A stretch of 64,000 nt of DNA from an uncultured Collinsella sp. (GTDB taxonomy: Bacteria; Actinomycetota; Coriobacteriia; Coriobacteriales; Coriobacteriaceae), in contig CAKUGY010000002.1 of NCBI GenBank assembly GCA_934654835.1, positions 62,001 through 126,000 on the forward strand, read 5' to 3'. The notes under the pieces were generated by a model. The model made no database searches. It saw only the letters and a program-made list of their open reading frames with translations, and had not been told where the DNA came from. The translations under genes and the position numbers were made by a program. Each line of letters opens with the position of its first letter. The stretch's first letter is position 1. Shown here in pieces: positions 9,160 to 17,390 of the stretch.

Positions 9160-10070
9160 TAGGCGAGGGGCGTGGATTCCCATTCGCCGGTGGGGTGGGG
9201 GATGTCGAAGGTTCGGTAGCCGCAGTCGTAGGCGTGCGCCTGGGCTTCGCGGATATTCCAGCAGATGTCGCAGGCGCGGTGCGCGTCCGAGCCAAAGGTG
9301 ATCGGCACCTCAGCGTGGGCGAAGCGGTGCAGCAGTCCCGTTGCGGGGTAATAGTCGTCGAGGCCCTTGCGCGGTGCGGCGGTCGAGACCTCGATGCGGC
9401 GACCCGTATCGTGGGCGCATTCGGCCATCTGCTCCCAAAACGGCGTGGGATCGAAGTCGGGCGCAAAGCCTTCCTTCGAAAAACGCATGACCAGGTCGGG
9501 ATGGGCCATCACGTCAAAGTTAAGCGAGCTTTCGCAGGCGTGGCACCAGTCGTCAACGTAGCGCTCCCACACGCCGCGCACGCCCAGGTTCTCCCAAACA
9601 TGCAGGTTGGTGTCGTCGTCGATCCAGCCGCAGAGCGAATCGGGCGTATCGGGACGAGCGACGTTTTCCGTTCCTGCCGTGCCCGCGGCGCCTGCCATGA
9701 TATCGCCGGGGTCGCCAATCCAATGCACGCTACCCAGGCGCACCGTGGCGCCTGCTGACCAGCGCTCAACCAAGGGCTCGCAGCCTTCGTACCAATCGCA
9801 TTCAAAACCGTAGATAAAGGTGAGCTCCGGCGCGATTTGTGCGGCGAGCTTTCGGGCGTCCTCAAATGCCAGGCGATGTGCCGGCAAGTCGCCCTCGACA
9901 ACCTGCACCTCGCAGTTGGCATCCATGCTGGCGGGCAGGGTGAGGTGGTCGGTCGAGACCATGACCTGACATCCGGCGGCGGCAGCGGCGCGGACGTTCT
10001 CCTCAAACGAGGCATGCCCGTCCGAAAACGAGGTATGGGTATGGCAATCGACCAGCGGGCATGCGGACAT
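9159..10070 (-). CDS. hisJ: PHP-domain histidinol-phosphatase
   Basis: A 303-residue PHP-family metallophosphatase. The N-terminal metal site reads DCHTHTSFSDGHASF, followed by VSTDHLTLP. Later motifs are FECDWYEG, VRLGSVHWIGD, FDVMAHPDLVMRF and ITFGSDAHRACD, as expected for HisJ/HisK-type histidinol-phosphatases. No other histidinol-phosphate phosphatase is present and HisB is monofunctional, so this gene likely completes the pathway. It converges with hisE. The start at 10070 has AGGAG upstream. Longer same-frame starts run through a palindrome and the opposite-strand LarC gene and are unlikely. The hisJ symbol is by function; orthology to Bacillus HisJ is inferred. Confidence 0.85.
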   Translation of the reverse strand: MSACPLVDCHTHTSFSDGHASFEENVRAAAAAGCQVMVSTDHLTLPASMDANCEVQVVEGDLPAHRLAFEDARKLAAQIAPELTFIYGFECDWYEGCEPLVERWSAGATVRLGSVHWIGDPGDIMAGAAGTAGTENVARPDTPDSLCGWIDDDTNLHVWENLGVRGVWERYVDDWCHACESSLNFDVMAHPDLVMRFSKEGFAPDFDPTPFWEQMAECAHDTGRRIEVSTAAPRKGLDDYYPATGLLHRFAHAEVPITFGSDAHRACDICWNIREAQAHAYDCGYRTFDIPHPTGEWESTPLA

Positions 10071-10203
10071 GGCGGCTCCTTTGCATTTGGCGAATCCGCT
10101 CCATTGTAACGGCGCGGCCCCCAACGCACCGAGTGCGTCGGGGCCGAAATCGACTGGAAAGGCTGGGCGGTGCATGAGGCCCGCCGCTCGGAATCGGCTC
10201 CGC

Positions 10204-10275
10204 TCCAAAACGTGTACGTCAGCCTCCAAAACCGACAAAAAATGACATGTTTGGAGGCTGATGTACACGTTTGGA
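10204..10275. repeat. 72-bp near-perfect palindrome
   Basis: Arms of about 28 bp (TCCAAAACGTGTACGTCAGC and the matching right arm) flank a short A-rich centre. The differences between arms are small, and several keep G-T pairing. It occupies the 327-bp gap between two divergent genes at 10071-10397; nothing else is seen there except a likely promoter region for the LarC-like gene. Confidence 0.75.
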
Positions 10276-10397
10276 TAGGGGCGGGGACGGCGACGGACGA
10301 AAGTCGCGCCCATCCGAGGATGCCGGCCCCGCATCACGTTCGATGTGCTAGCGTTTGGGTGAACAAAACGAGCCCGTGCGGAAAGGATCCGGACCGT

Positions 10398-10883
10398 ATG
10401 CAACGTGGAAGTACATCTCTGCTGTCGCGCGAGACCGATGCGCCCGAAACCATCGTCAAGCTGGAGTGCGACATCGATGACGCATCGCCCGAGGTGCTCG
10501 CCTACGCCGCCGACCGTCTGCGCGAGGCCGGTGCCCGCGAGGTGCACTGGCTGCTCCTCTACTGCAAAAAAGGCCGCCCCGGCTGGCAGCTGCAGGTGAT
10601 CTGCGCCCACGAGGATATCGAGCGTCTGCAGACGATTATCTTCTTGGAAACCACGACCAACGGCATTCGCCGCCAGGTCATGGAGCGCGTCTGCCTGCCA
10701 CGTCGCTTTGAGCAGGTGGCGACGCCTTGGGGCGAGGTGGCCGTCAAAGTAGCCACCCTGCCCGACGGCAGCGAGCGCGCGGCGCCCGAGTACGAGGACT
10801 GCGCCCGTCTCGCCCGAGAGCACGGCGTGCCGCTCCAGCGCGTGATGCAGGCAGCGCAAGCCGCAGCGCTCCAATTTGAGTAA
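10398..10883 (+). CDS. LarC C-terminal domain protein (nickel-pincer cofactor synthesis, DUF111-like)
   Basis: A 161-residue protein matching the C-terminal part of LarC: VKLECDIDDASPEVLAYAA, GAREVHWLLLYCKKGRPG, IIFLETTTNGIRRQ and APEYEDCARLAREHG. LarC inserts nickel into the pyridinium pincer cofactor of lactate racemase and related enzymes. Full LarC is about 400 residues. The N-terminal LarC1 part is absent here. The upstream frame contains the palindrome and has no LarC1-like sequence, so I place the start at the ATG at 10398. It could be a stand-alone LarC2 whose partner is elsewhere, or a relic. It leads a run with the next two genes. Confidence 0.75.
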   Translation: MQRGSTSLLSRETDAPETIVKLECDIDDASPEVLAYAADRLREAGAREVHWLLLYCKKGRPGWQLQVICAHEDIERLQTIIFLETTTNGIRRQVMERVCLPRRFEQVATPWGEVAVKVATLPDGSERAAPEYEDCARLAREHGVPLQRVMQAAQAAALQFE

Positions 10884-10938
10884 CGCGGCCGGAGACGCGC
10901 CGCGCCCAGCCCAACTAACCCCACCCGAAAGGACCCCC

Positions 10939-11487
10939 ATGAAATACCTCATCGCCTCCGATATCCACGGCTCGGCATACTGGACCGAGCGCCTCGTTGC
11001 CGCCATCGAGCGTGAGAACCCCGACCGCATCGTGCTGCTGGGCGACCTGCTCTACCACGGCCCGCGCAACGATCTGCCGCGCGATTACGCCCCCAAGCGC
11101 GTGATTCCGCTGCTCAACGCCCTGGCCGACCGCATCATCGCGGTGCGCGGCAACTGTGACGCCGAGGTCGACCAGATGGTGCTCGACTTCCCCGTCATGG
11201 CCGACTACGCCACCCTGTTCGACGAGACCGGCCGCGAGCTGTTCCTGACGCACGGCCACGTCTTTGGCGCCGGCATGCACAACAGCGTCGACCATGCGCC
11301 CGCACTGCCCGAGGGCTCCGCGCTCGTCTACGGCCACACGCACATCAAGGTCAACGAGGCAAGCGAGGCACATCCGGGCCTGTGGCTCTTCAACCCCGGC
11401 AGCGTGAGCATCCCCAAGGACGGCACGCACGGCTACGGCATCTACGAGGGCGGCGCGTTTCGCCACGTGATCCTGGAGGAGGAATAA
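10939..11487 (+). CDS. yfcE: YfcE/MJ0936-type metallophosphodiesterase
   Basis: A 182-residue calcineurin-like phosphoesterase. All five metal-site motifs appear in order: SDIHGS, GDLLYHGPRN, VRGNCD, LTHGHVFG and VYGHTHIK. E. coli YfcE hydrolyses bis-pNPP and similar phosphodiesters; the cellular substrate is unknown. The start ATG at 10939 follows GAAAGG. It sits between the LarC-like gene and mazG with small gaps and is probably co-transcribed with both. Confidence 0.88.
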   Translation: MKYLIASDIHGSAYWTERLVAAIERENPDRIVLLGDLLYHGPRNDLPRDYAPKRVIPLLNALADRIIAVRGNCDAEVDQMVLDFPVMADYATLFDETGRELFLTHGHVFGAGMHNSVDHAPALPEGSALVYGHTHIKVNEASEAHPGLWLFNPGSVSIPKDGTHGYGIYEGGAFRHVILEEE

Positions 11488-11489
11488 CC

Positions 11490-12350
11490 ATGGCGCAGCA
11501 CATGGCTCAGCAAAATGCCCAGGGCTCGCGCGACCTGTCGACGTTGGTCGATGCGTCGGCAGAGTTGCAGCATCTGGTGCAGACCATCTGGCGTCTGCGT
11601 CAGCCCGATGGTTGCCCGTGGGACCGCGAACAGACGCATCAGAGCATTGGCAAGAACATGATCGAGGAAGCCTACGAGGCGCTCGACTGTATTGAGGCCG
11701 ATGATGCGGCGCATCTGCGTGAGGAGCTCGGCGACGTGCTTATGCAGGTGGTGCTGCACGCGCAGATCGCGGCGGACGCCGGCGAGTTTACGCTGGCCGA
11801 CGTGGCGCGCGATATCGACGCCAAGCTCATCCGCCGTCACCCGCACGTGTTTGGCGATGCGGATGCCGAGAGCTCCGACGAGGTCCTCAAGATCTGGGAC
11901 GAGGTTAAGCTGGCCGAGAAAGCTGCCAAGGACAAGGCCGTGGCAGCAGGCGAGGCCGCGCCCGAGGGCCTGCTCGACGGCGTGCCCACGCATCTGCCGG
12001 CGCTGATGCAGGCCCAGAAGGTGTCGCGCAAGGCGGCGGCCGTGGGCTTTGAGTGGGAGACGGTCCAGGACGTGTGGGACGAGGTTGCCGAGGAGCGTGC
12101 CGAGTTTGAGGCCGAGGAGCCCGGCTCGCCCGAGCGCGAGATGGAGTTTGGCGACCTGCTCTTTGCCCTGGTCAACGTCGCGCGCAAGGAGGGGATCGAC
12201 GCCGAGAGCGCCCTGCGCGCCAGCACGGCAAAGTTCCGCCGCCGCTGGGCTGCCATGGAGCAGATGGCTGCCGACGCCCATGTTGAACTCGCCGAGCTTT
12301 CGACCCACGGCCTCAATGATCTGTGGGATGCCGCGAAGGCGGAGGAGTAA
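11490..12350 (+). CDS. mazG: Nucleoside triphosphate pyrophosphohydrolase MazG
   Basis: A 286-residue protein with two tandem MazG domains. The first contains LRQPDGCPWDREQTHQS and EEAYEALDCIEADD...LREELGDVLMQ. The second contains VAEERAEFEAEE...EMEFGDLLFALVN. It hydrolyses non-canonical or excess NTPs to NMP and pyrophosphate, a housekeeping role. Translation starts two bases after the yfcE stop from GGAGGAGGAA. A second ATG at 11502 is a possible alternative start. A clear terminator follows. Confidence 0.93.
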   Translation: MAQHMAQQNAQGSRDLSTLVDASAELQHLVQTIWRLRQPDGCPWDREQTHQSIGKNMIEEAYEALDCIEADDAAHLREELGDVLMQVVLHAQIAADAGEFTLADVARDIDAKLIRRHPHVFGDADAESSDEVLKIWDEVKLAEKAAKDKAVAAGEAAPEGLLDGVPTHLPALMQAQKVSRKAAAVGFEWETVQDVWDEVAEERAEFEAEEPGSPEREMEFGDLLFALVNVARKEGIDAESALRASTAKFRRRWAAMEQMAADAHVELAELSTHGLNDLWDAAKAEE

Positions 12351-12354
12351 GACT

Positions 12355-12400
12355 GCGGGAACGACGGGCTGACGAGCCTCATCGTTCCCGCTAAATTTTT
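12355..12400 (+). terminator. Rho-independent terminator after mazG
   Basis: A 10-bp perfect stem (GCGGGAACGA/TCGTTCCCGC) is followed by TAAATTTTT. It sits four bases after the mazG stop and ends the larC-yfcE-mazG run. Confidence 0.85.
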
Positions 12401-12410
12401 CGAAAAAGAA

Positions 12411-12440
12411 TTGTATCCCTCGGCTAACTTAGGGCATAAT
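12411..12440 (+). promoter_or_regulatory. Likely sigma-70 promoter of eno
   Basis: TTGTAT (12411-12416), an 18-base spacer, then CATAAT (12435-12440), about 100 bp upstream of the enolase start and directly after the mazG terminator. The match to the housekeeping consensus is good. Confidence 0.6.
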
Positions 12441-12539
12441 GCAAAAAGTGCGACATGGCTAACTTACGGAGGCACACCGATGGTGCACGGTCGGCCGGTC
12501 GCTTGCATCCACTACGTTTCCAAGTGAGAGGGAGACAGC

Positions 12540-13829
12540 ATGAGTGATATTTTGGACGTCTACGGTCGCGAGGTGCTCGACAGCCGCGGCAACCCCACCG
12601 TCGAGGTCGAGGTCGTGCTCGAGGACGGCAGCTTTGGTCGCGCGATGGTGCCTTCGGGCGCTTCGACCGGCGCCTTTGAGGCGTGCGAGCTGCGCGATGG
12701 CGACAAGGGCCGCTATCTGGGCAAGGGCGTCTCGCAGGCCGTCGAGCACGTCAACAACGAGTGCGCCGATGCCGTCGTGGGCCTCGATGCCTTCGATCAG
12801 CGCGCCGTCGATGCCGCGCTGATCGCCGCGGACGGTACCCCCAACAAGACCGAGCTCGGCGCCAATGCCATCCTGGGCGTGTCGCTGGCCGTCGCTCGCG
12901 CCGCGGCCGAGTCGGCGGGCCTGTCGCTGTACCAGTACCTGGGCGGCGTCAACGCCCACCTGCTGCCCACGCCCATGATGAACATCCTCAACGGCGGCGT
13001 GCATGCCGACAACAACGTGGACTTCCAGGAGTTCATGATCATGCCGGTGGGCGCCCCGAGCTTTGCCGAGGGTCTGCGCTGGTGCGTCGAGGTCTACCAC
13101 ACCCTTAAGGGCGTGCTGCACGAGGCCGGCCTGGGCGGTGGCGTGGGCGACGAGGGCGGCTTCGCGCCCAACCTCAAGACCAACGCCGAGCCGTTCGAGT
13201 ACATCACCAAGGCCGTGGAGAAGGCCGGCTTTAAGCCCGGCGTCGACTTCATGTACGCCATGGACCCGGCCTCGACCGAGTTCTACAACGCCGAGACCGG
13301 CATGTACGAGCTCAAGGGCGAGGGCGTTGAGTACACGAGCGCCCAGATGGTCGATTACTGGGAGAAGCTCGTCGACACCTATCCCATCATCTCCATCGAG
13401 GACGGCATGGCCGAGGAGGACTGGGACGGCTGGGTCGAGCTTACCCGCCGTATTGGCAGCAAGGTGCAGCTGGTGGGCGACGACCTGTTCGTCACCAACA
13501 CCGAGCGCCTCAAAAAGGGCATTGAGCTGGGCGCCGCCAACGCGATCCTGGTCAAGGTCAACCAGATCGGTACGCTCACCGAGTCGCTCGAGGCCATCGA
13601 GACCGCCAAGGAGGCCGGCTACGCCTGCATCGTGAGCCATCGCTCCGGCGAGACCGAGGACTCCACCATCGCCGACCTGGTCGTGGGCGTCAACGCCGGC
13701 CAGATCAAGTCGGGCGCCCCGTGCCGCAGCGACCGCATCGCCAAGTACAACCAGCTCATCCGTATCGAGGACGAGCTCGAGGGCAGCGCGCGCTACGCCG
13801 GCAAGGCCGCGTTCTACAACATTCGCTAG
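12540..13829 (+). CDS. eno: Enolase (phosphopyruvate hydratase)
   Basis: A 429-residue glycolytic enzyme interconverting 2-phosphoglycerate and phosphoenolpyruvate, and a possible RNA-degradosome partner. Diagnostic segments are SRGNPTVEVEV, GASTGAFEACELRDGD, the loop Lys/Glu region GDEGGFAPNL, magnesium ligands in YAMDPAST and SIEDGMAEEDWDG, the catalytic lysine in ILVKVNQIGT, and IVSHRSGETED. The length is typical. It has its own promoter and terminator. Heavy use of C/G-ending codons suggests strong expression. Confidence 0.98.
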   Translation: MSDILDVYGREVLDSRGNPTVEVEVVLEDGSFGRAMVPSGASTGAFEACELRDGDKGRYLGKGVSQAVEHVNNECADAVVGLDAFDQRAVDAALIAADGTPNKTELGANAILGVSLAVARAAAESAGLSLYQYLGGVNAHLLPTPMMNILNGGVHADNNVDFQEFMIMPVGAPSFAEGLRWCVEVYHTLKGVLHEAGLGGGVGDEGGFAPNLKTNAEPFEYITKAVEKAGFKPGVDFMYAMDPASTEFYNAETGMYELKGEGVEYTSAQMVDYWEKLVDTYPIISIEDGMAEEDWDGWVELTRRIGSKVQLVGDDLFVTNTERLKKGIELGAANAILVKVNQIGTLTESLEAIETAKEAGYACIVSHRSGETEDSTIADLVVGVNAGQIKSGAPCRSDRIAKYNQLIRIEDELEGSARYAGKAAFYNIR

Positions 13830-13890
13830 ACAAGTGGTGCTCGGGGGCGGGGTTGACTCGGCTCCGCTCCACTTCTGATGGCCGCCATTG

Positions 13891-13924
13891 GGCGCTGGGT
13901 CATATGGCTCAGCGCCTTTTTTAT
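13891..13924 (+). terminator. Rho-independent terminator after eno
   Basis: Stem GGCGCTG/CAGCGCC with a 12-base loop, followed by TTTTTT, 60 bp after the eno stop. Confidence 0.85.
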
Positions 13925-13948
13925 GTCGAGCAAAGGCTGCCGAAGGCG

Positions 13949-13976
13949 TTGCGCGCGCTCGTGCTATAACTAGAAT
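13949..13976 (+). promoter_or_regulatory. Likely promoter of the FtsB/DivIC-like gene
   Basis: TTGCGC (13949-13954), a 16-base spacer and TAGAAT (13971-13976), 38 bp before the next start codon and just after the eno terminator. Confidence 0.45.
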
Positions 13977-14013
13977 ACTTAGCGCGAACAAACCTCAACC
14001 GCACAAGGCGCAC

Positions 14014-14775
14014 ATGGATCAGATTTACGACAACAGGTACTATTCCGCCGGTTCGCGTGAGCCGTCGTCCCGTCGCGCACGTACGGTGCAGCTCGGCGGG
14101 TCCGCCTACGCCGGCGCCGATCGCTCGGCGCAGCGCCCGGCAAGTGCCTCGCGCCCCAGTGCTCAAATGAATACCTCGGCAGATCGCCCGGTGCATCCAT
14201 CGCGCTCGGCGCACGCTCAGCGCCCCACGACTCAAACGCATGACAAGTCGAGCAGGCCCTCAAACCGCCTTTCGGGCTCGGACTTTATGCACTACGCCAA
14301 CGATAACGCGGTGGTCAAAGCGATTTACGACTTTACCCATGGACCCCAGCGTGGGCTGTTCATCGGTATCGTCGTGGCGCTGGTGCTCGTGAGCCTGTAT
14401 TTTCCTGTGCGCGATCTGTACGTGGCCAAGCGCTCGAGCGACATCCTGGCCAAGCAGGTCGAGATTCGCCAGCAATATAATGACGAGCTGCAAAAAAGCG
14501 TCGACAAGCTGCTCTCGGAGGAGGGCATTAAGGATGCGGCGACCGAGGACCTGGGCCTGGTAATGCCTGGCGAGACCAGGATCGATGTCTTGGGTCTGGA
14601 CGATGATTCGGACTCGTCGTCGAGCAAGAAGTCGTCGAACGCCAAGAAGGCCAGTGAAGTGGCCAAGGAGATCGAAGAGGTCGGCAAGGACGCACCGTGG
14701 TACATTCAGGCGCTCGATATGCTGTTTGGATTTAACGGCGTCGAGGGTCAGACGGTCGCGTCCAGCGGCGAATAG
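14014..14775 (+). CDS. FtsB/DivIC-family septum formation initiator (bitopic membrane protein)
   Basis: A 253-residue protein with a long polar, Ser/Arg/Gln-rich cytoplasmic N-terminus (about residues 1-110). One transmembrane segment follows (GLFIGIVVALVLVSLYF, roughly 113-130), then a coiled-coil stretch (SSDILAKQVEIRQQYNDEL) and an acidic Ser/Lys-rich tail. This layout and the position right after eno fit the FtsB/DivIC divisome family, which links FtsL and FtsQ at the septum. The N-terminal extension is longer than in classical members of about 100 residues. It precedes ppx by 28 bp and is likely co-transcribed with it. Confidence 0.75.
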   Translation: MDQIYDNRYYSAGSREPSSRRARTVQLGGSAYAGADRSAQRPASASRPSAQMNTSADRPVHPSRSAHAQRPTTQTHDKSSRPSNRLSGSDFMHYANDNAVVKAIYDFTHGPQRGLFIGIVVALVLVSLYFPVRDLYVAKRSSDILAKQVEIRQQYNDELQKSVDKLLSEEGIKDAATEDLGLVMPGETRIDVLGLDDDSDSSSSKKSSNAKKASEVAKEIEEVGKDAPWYIQALDMLFGFNGVEGQTVASSGE

Positions 14776-14803
14776 GCGAGTAGCGCCCGGAGGGGAGCCC
14801 GCA

Positions 14804-15808
14804 ATGGCAAATTGCAGACGATATAAGCTGGCGGCGATTGACCTGGGAACGGTGTCGTCGCGACTGGTGTTGGCGCAGGTCGAGGCTGGGGCGATCGTTG
14901 AATCGTCCAAGCATACCGAGATTACCGACCTGGGCGAGGGCGTCGACGCGACGGGCCGCTTTTGCGAGGCGGCTGTGGAGCGCGTGCTCGCCGCGTGTCG
15001 CATGTTCGTGGCCGAGGCGCGCGACTTTGGGGCCGCGTGCATCTGCACCACGTGCACGAGTGCCGCGCGCGATGCGTCCAACGCCGCGCTGCTACTGGAC
15101 GGCCTGCGCGAGCTGGGGCTCGAGCCGCAGGTGATTCCGGGCGAGGTCGAGGCGCGCCTGACGTTTTTTGGCGTGGCGCACGACTTTGCCGGCGAGCGTA
15201 TCATCGTCGCCGATTCGGGTGGCGGGTCCACGGAGCTCGCGACGGGCGTGTACGCACCGGAGCGCGGAGTCTTCGCGCTGGAGGGCACGCGCTCGCTGGA
15301 CATTGGCTGCCGTCGCGTAACGGAGCGCTTCTTCTCGGCCCTGCCGCCTGCGGACGGCGAGCTTGCGGCCGCCGCCGACTGGGCGGGCGAGCAGTTCGCC
15401 GCCTATTATGAGAGCCTGCCCAGCGACTTTGAGCGTGCCGAGCGCCTGGTTGCCGTGGGTGGCACCGTCACCACGCTCGTGGCGCTGGTCCACGAGCTGG
15501 AGCCGTACGACTCGAGCTTTGTGCACCTGCGCGAGCTTTCGATGGAGCAGATTTCGGCCGCTATAGAGCGCATGTCCGCGCTGGACGTGGAGGGCATCGC
15601 CGCGCTGCCGGGTGTGCAGCCCAAGCGCGCAGGCGTGATTTTGGCCGGCGCCGTGGTGATTCGCGAGCTCATGCGCGCCGACGGCTACGAGGCGCTTACC
15701 GTAAGCGAGAACAGCCTGCTCGCCGGCATGGCCGCCACCATCAACGAAGTCCTCGACGGCAAAACCCCCACCATCACCTGGACCCCAAACCTCAGCACCC
15801 TCAAATAA
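14804..15808 (+). CDS. Ppx/GppA family exopolyphosphatase / pppGpp phosphohydrolase
   Basis: A 334-residue ASKHA-fold phosphatase. It shows the phosphate-1 motif AAIDLGTVSSRLVLA, the catalytic glutamate in VIPGEVEARLTFFGV, the phosphate-2 motif IVADSGGGSTELA, and VAVGGTVTTLVAL. It is the short two-domain form typical of actinobacteria, without the C-terminal HD-like region of enteric Ppx. It may degrade polyphosphate or pppGpp; sequence alone does not decide. The stop codon TAA forms the first bases of a palindromic repeat. AGGGGAG lies upstream of the start. Confidence 0.88.
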   Translation: MANCRRYKLAAIDLGTVSSRLVLAQVEAGAIVESSKHTEITDLGEGVDATGRFCEAAVERVLAACRMFVAEARDFGAACICTTCTSAARDASNAALLLDGLRELGLEPQVIPGEVEARLTFFGVAHDFAGERIIVADSGGGSTELATGVYAPERGVFALEGTRSLDIGCRRVTERFFSALPPADGELAAAADWAGEQFAAYYESLPSDFERAERLVAVGGTVTTLVALVHELEPYDSSFVHLRELSMEQISAAIERMSALDVEGIAALPGVQPKRAGVILAGAVVIRELMRADGYEALTVSENSLLAGMAATINEVLDGKTPTITWTPNLSTLK

Positions 15809-15873
15809 GTTGCGGTGAAATACGGATTAAAATCGTCCTTTGGGGCCCAAACAGTCCCTATTCCACCGCAACT
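15806..15873. repeat. AGTTGCGGTG palindromic element, copy 1
   Basis: Left arm AAGTTGCGGTGAAATA and right arm TATTCCACCGCAACT, with about 37 bp between them. The first three bases are the ppx stop codon. Inner parts of the arms are mismatched, making this the most decayed of five copies (others at 17391, 40408, 57352 and 58488). Confidence 0.85.
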
Positions 15874-15880
15874 CAACAGC

Positions 15881-15929
15881 CGACACCTAGGGACGTTCCT
15901 TTCCTGCCGGCAGCTTGGGACAGTCCTTG
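15881..15929 (-). repeat. GTCCC-type 50-bp repeat, copy a
   Basis: Read on the minus strand this begins AAGGACTGTCCCAAGCTGCC and ends with GGAACGTCCCTAGGTGTCG. It matches elements at 29284-29333 and 31792-31840 nearly base for base. It lies 20 bp before the 3' end of the AAA/DUF4143 gene. Confidence 0.75.
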
Positions 15930-15948
15930 TGGGGTGTCCTCACAGTGC

Positions 15949-17250
15949 CTATGCCAACTTGTCGACCTGCCCGATCTCCCAAAGCGGAATGTTGACGAGT
16001 GAACCCTCGTCTCTATATGCCGCCAGGGAAGTCCTTGCGCATCGCTCGAGCTTGAACTTCTCGCAGGCTATCTTGAGGCTCTTCGCTTTGAGATTCTCTG
16101 CCGCCTTGACCTCGAGCGGGAGCACGGTCCCCGCATGGTCGATGGCAAAGTCGGTCTCGGCATTGCCGGAGGTGGATGACCAATATGCGGGGGTTTTGCC
16201 CTGGAGTAAAAGCTCCTGCGCGACGTATTGCTCGGTCAGCGAGCCTTTGAACTCGGTAAAAACAGCAGATCCGTTAAGAACGATGGTCGGCGAGAGGCCG
16301 GAGAGCGCTCCGAGGATGCCGGTGTCGATGCAGAACAGCTTGAAGCCCGAGAGATCTTCGTAGCTCGAGAGCGGCGCCCTTAGAGCAGAAACACGCGGCA
16401 CCTTATGAACGATTCCGTAGTCCATGAGCCACTGGAGGCTTTCCTCGAAATCGCGTGCGCGCGCCCCGGGACGAAGGGCGCCATAGACAAACTTCTTGTT
16501 TTCCTTTGCAAGCTGACCGGGAAGAGATTTCCAAACCAGCCTCATGCGCTCGACAATACGTGCGGGGGCATGCTTGCCAAAGTCGGATTCGTAAGCCTCG
16601 ATAATCTGCTGCTGGAGCCTGCGAGCTTCGGTGAAATCGTGGGAGTCGGCAAAGGCGGAGACAACTTCTGGCATACCTCCGACAACAAGGTATTCCTTGA
16701 GCAGACGCTCGAGCTTTTCGGCGACGTTCGCCAACAGGTCCATATCTGCGGCAAGGACGGCATCGGCGAGCGGGCCGCCGTCGATGGCGCGAACAAACTC
16801 GGCAAACCCCATGGGACGCATGGTGAGCTGGTCGATTTTGCCAACGGGGAACGACTCGTTTTCGCGTCGGAGCGCGAGTCCCATATAGGAGCCGGCCGCC
16901 ACGACATGATATTCCGGTGCCAGCTCGTTGAAATACTTGAGCGACGTAATGCCGTGCGGTGCCTCTTGGATTTCGTCGAAGATGATGAGCGTGTTTTCCG
17001 GTGTTATGGTTTGGCCGCGTAGGAGTTCTATCTGGGAGATGATGCGTTTGGGGTCAAGGTCTCCTTCGAACAACGAGCGCGCGCCCGGTTCGAGCATAAA
17101 GTCAAAACGAATGACGTTTTGGTACTGTTGAGCTGCGAATTCGGTAAGAATCCAGGTTTTTCCTGTCTGGCGGGCCCCTTTAAGCAAGAGGGGCTTGCGG
17201 TTCGCTCTGGATTTCCAGGCGATGAGTTCGTCCATAAGCTGTCTGCGCAT
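15949..17250 (-). CDS. AAA ATPase with DUF4143 domain
   Basis: A 433-residue protein of the ATP-binding AAA/DUF4143 family. Walker A is LKGARQTGKT (about 23-32) and Walker B is TLIIFDEIQE (about 87-95). The C-terminal third carries the DUF4143 pattern FKLFCIDTGILGALSG and TEQYVAQELL, then a PD-(D/E)xK-like core with ETDFAIDHAGTVLPLEVKAAEN. Function of the family is poorly known; members are scattered and often horizontally acquired. The gene is visibly more A/T-rich than its neighbours. It is bracketed by two copies of the AGTTGCGGTG palindrome and has 33-bp direct repeats upstream of its start. These features suggest transfer. Confidence 0.88.
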   Translation of the reverse strand: MRRQLMDELIAWKSRANRKPLLLKGARQTGKTWILTEFAAQQYQNVIRFDFMLEPGARSLFEGDLDPKRIISQIELLRGQTITPENTLIIFDEIQEAPHGITSLKYFNELAPEYHVVAAGSYMGLALRRENESFPVGKIDQLTMRPMGFAEFVRAIDGGPLADAVLAADMDLLANVAEKLERLLKEYLVVGGMPEVVSAFADSHDFTEARRLQQQIIEAYESDFGKHAPARIVERMRLVWKSLPGQLAKENKKFVYGALRPGARARDFEESLQWLMDYGIVHKVPRVSALRAPLSSYEDLSGFKLFCIDTGILGALSGLSPTIVLNGSAVFTEFKGSLTEQYVAQELLLQGKTPAYWSSTSGNAETDFAIDHAGTVLPLEVKAAENLKAKSLKIACEKFKLERCARTSLAAYRDEGSLVNIPLWEIGQVDKLA

Positions 17251-17305
17251 ATTGCCTCCTAACGCTTATGGTCAGTATAAGTCCATCCAAGCGTTTCCCT
17301 CGGAA

Positions 17306-17390
17306 AATGTGGGAGACAACCACGTTTTTCCATCGAAAAATGTGGGAGACAACCACGTTTTTCCATCGCAAAATGTGGGAGTTGGCATAT
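17306..17390 (-). repeat. 33-bp direct repeats upstream of the AAA/DUF4143 gene
   Basis: Two full copies and a partial third of a 33-bp unit, containing AATGTGGGAGACAACCACG followed by TTTTTCCATCG, lie 55-140 bp upstream of the start at 17250. Each unit contains a small dyad (GTGG...CCAC). They may be operator sites, or a tandem duplication in the promoter. Confidence 0.7.

Noticed and set aside
10071..11030. N-terminal extension of the PHP phosphatase
   Set aside because: It would read through a palindrome and antisense to the LarC-like gene; ATG 10070 has AGGAG upstream.
17306..17390. Tandem 33-bp repeats considered as a CRISPR array
   Set aside because: Units are contiguous with no spacers, only two and a half copies, and no cas genes are nearby.
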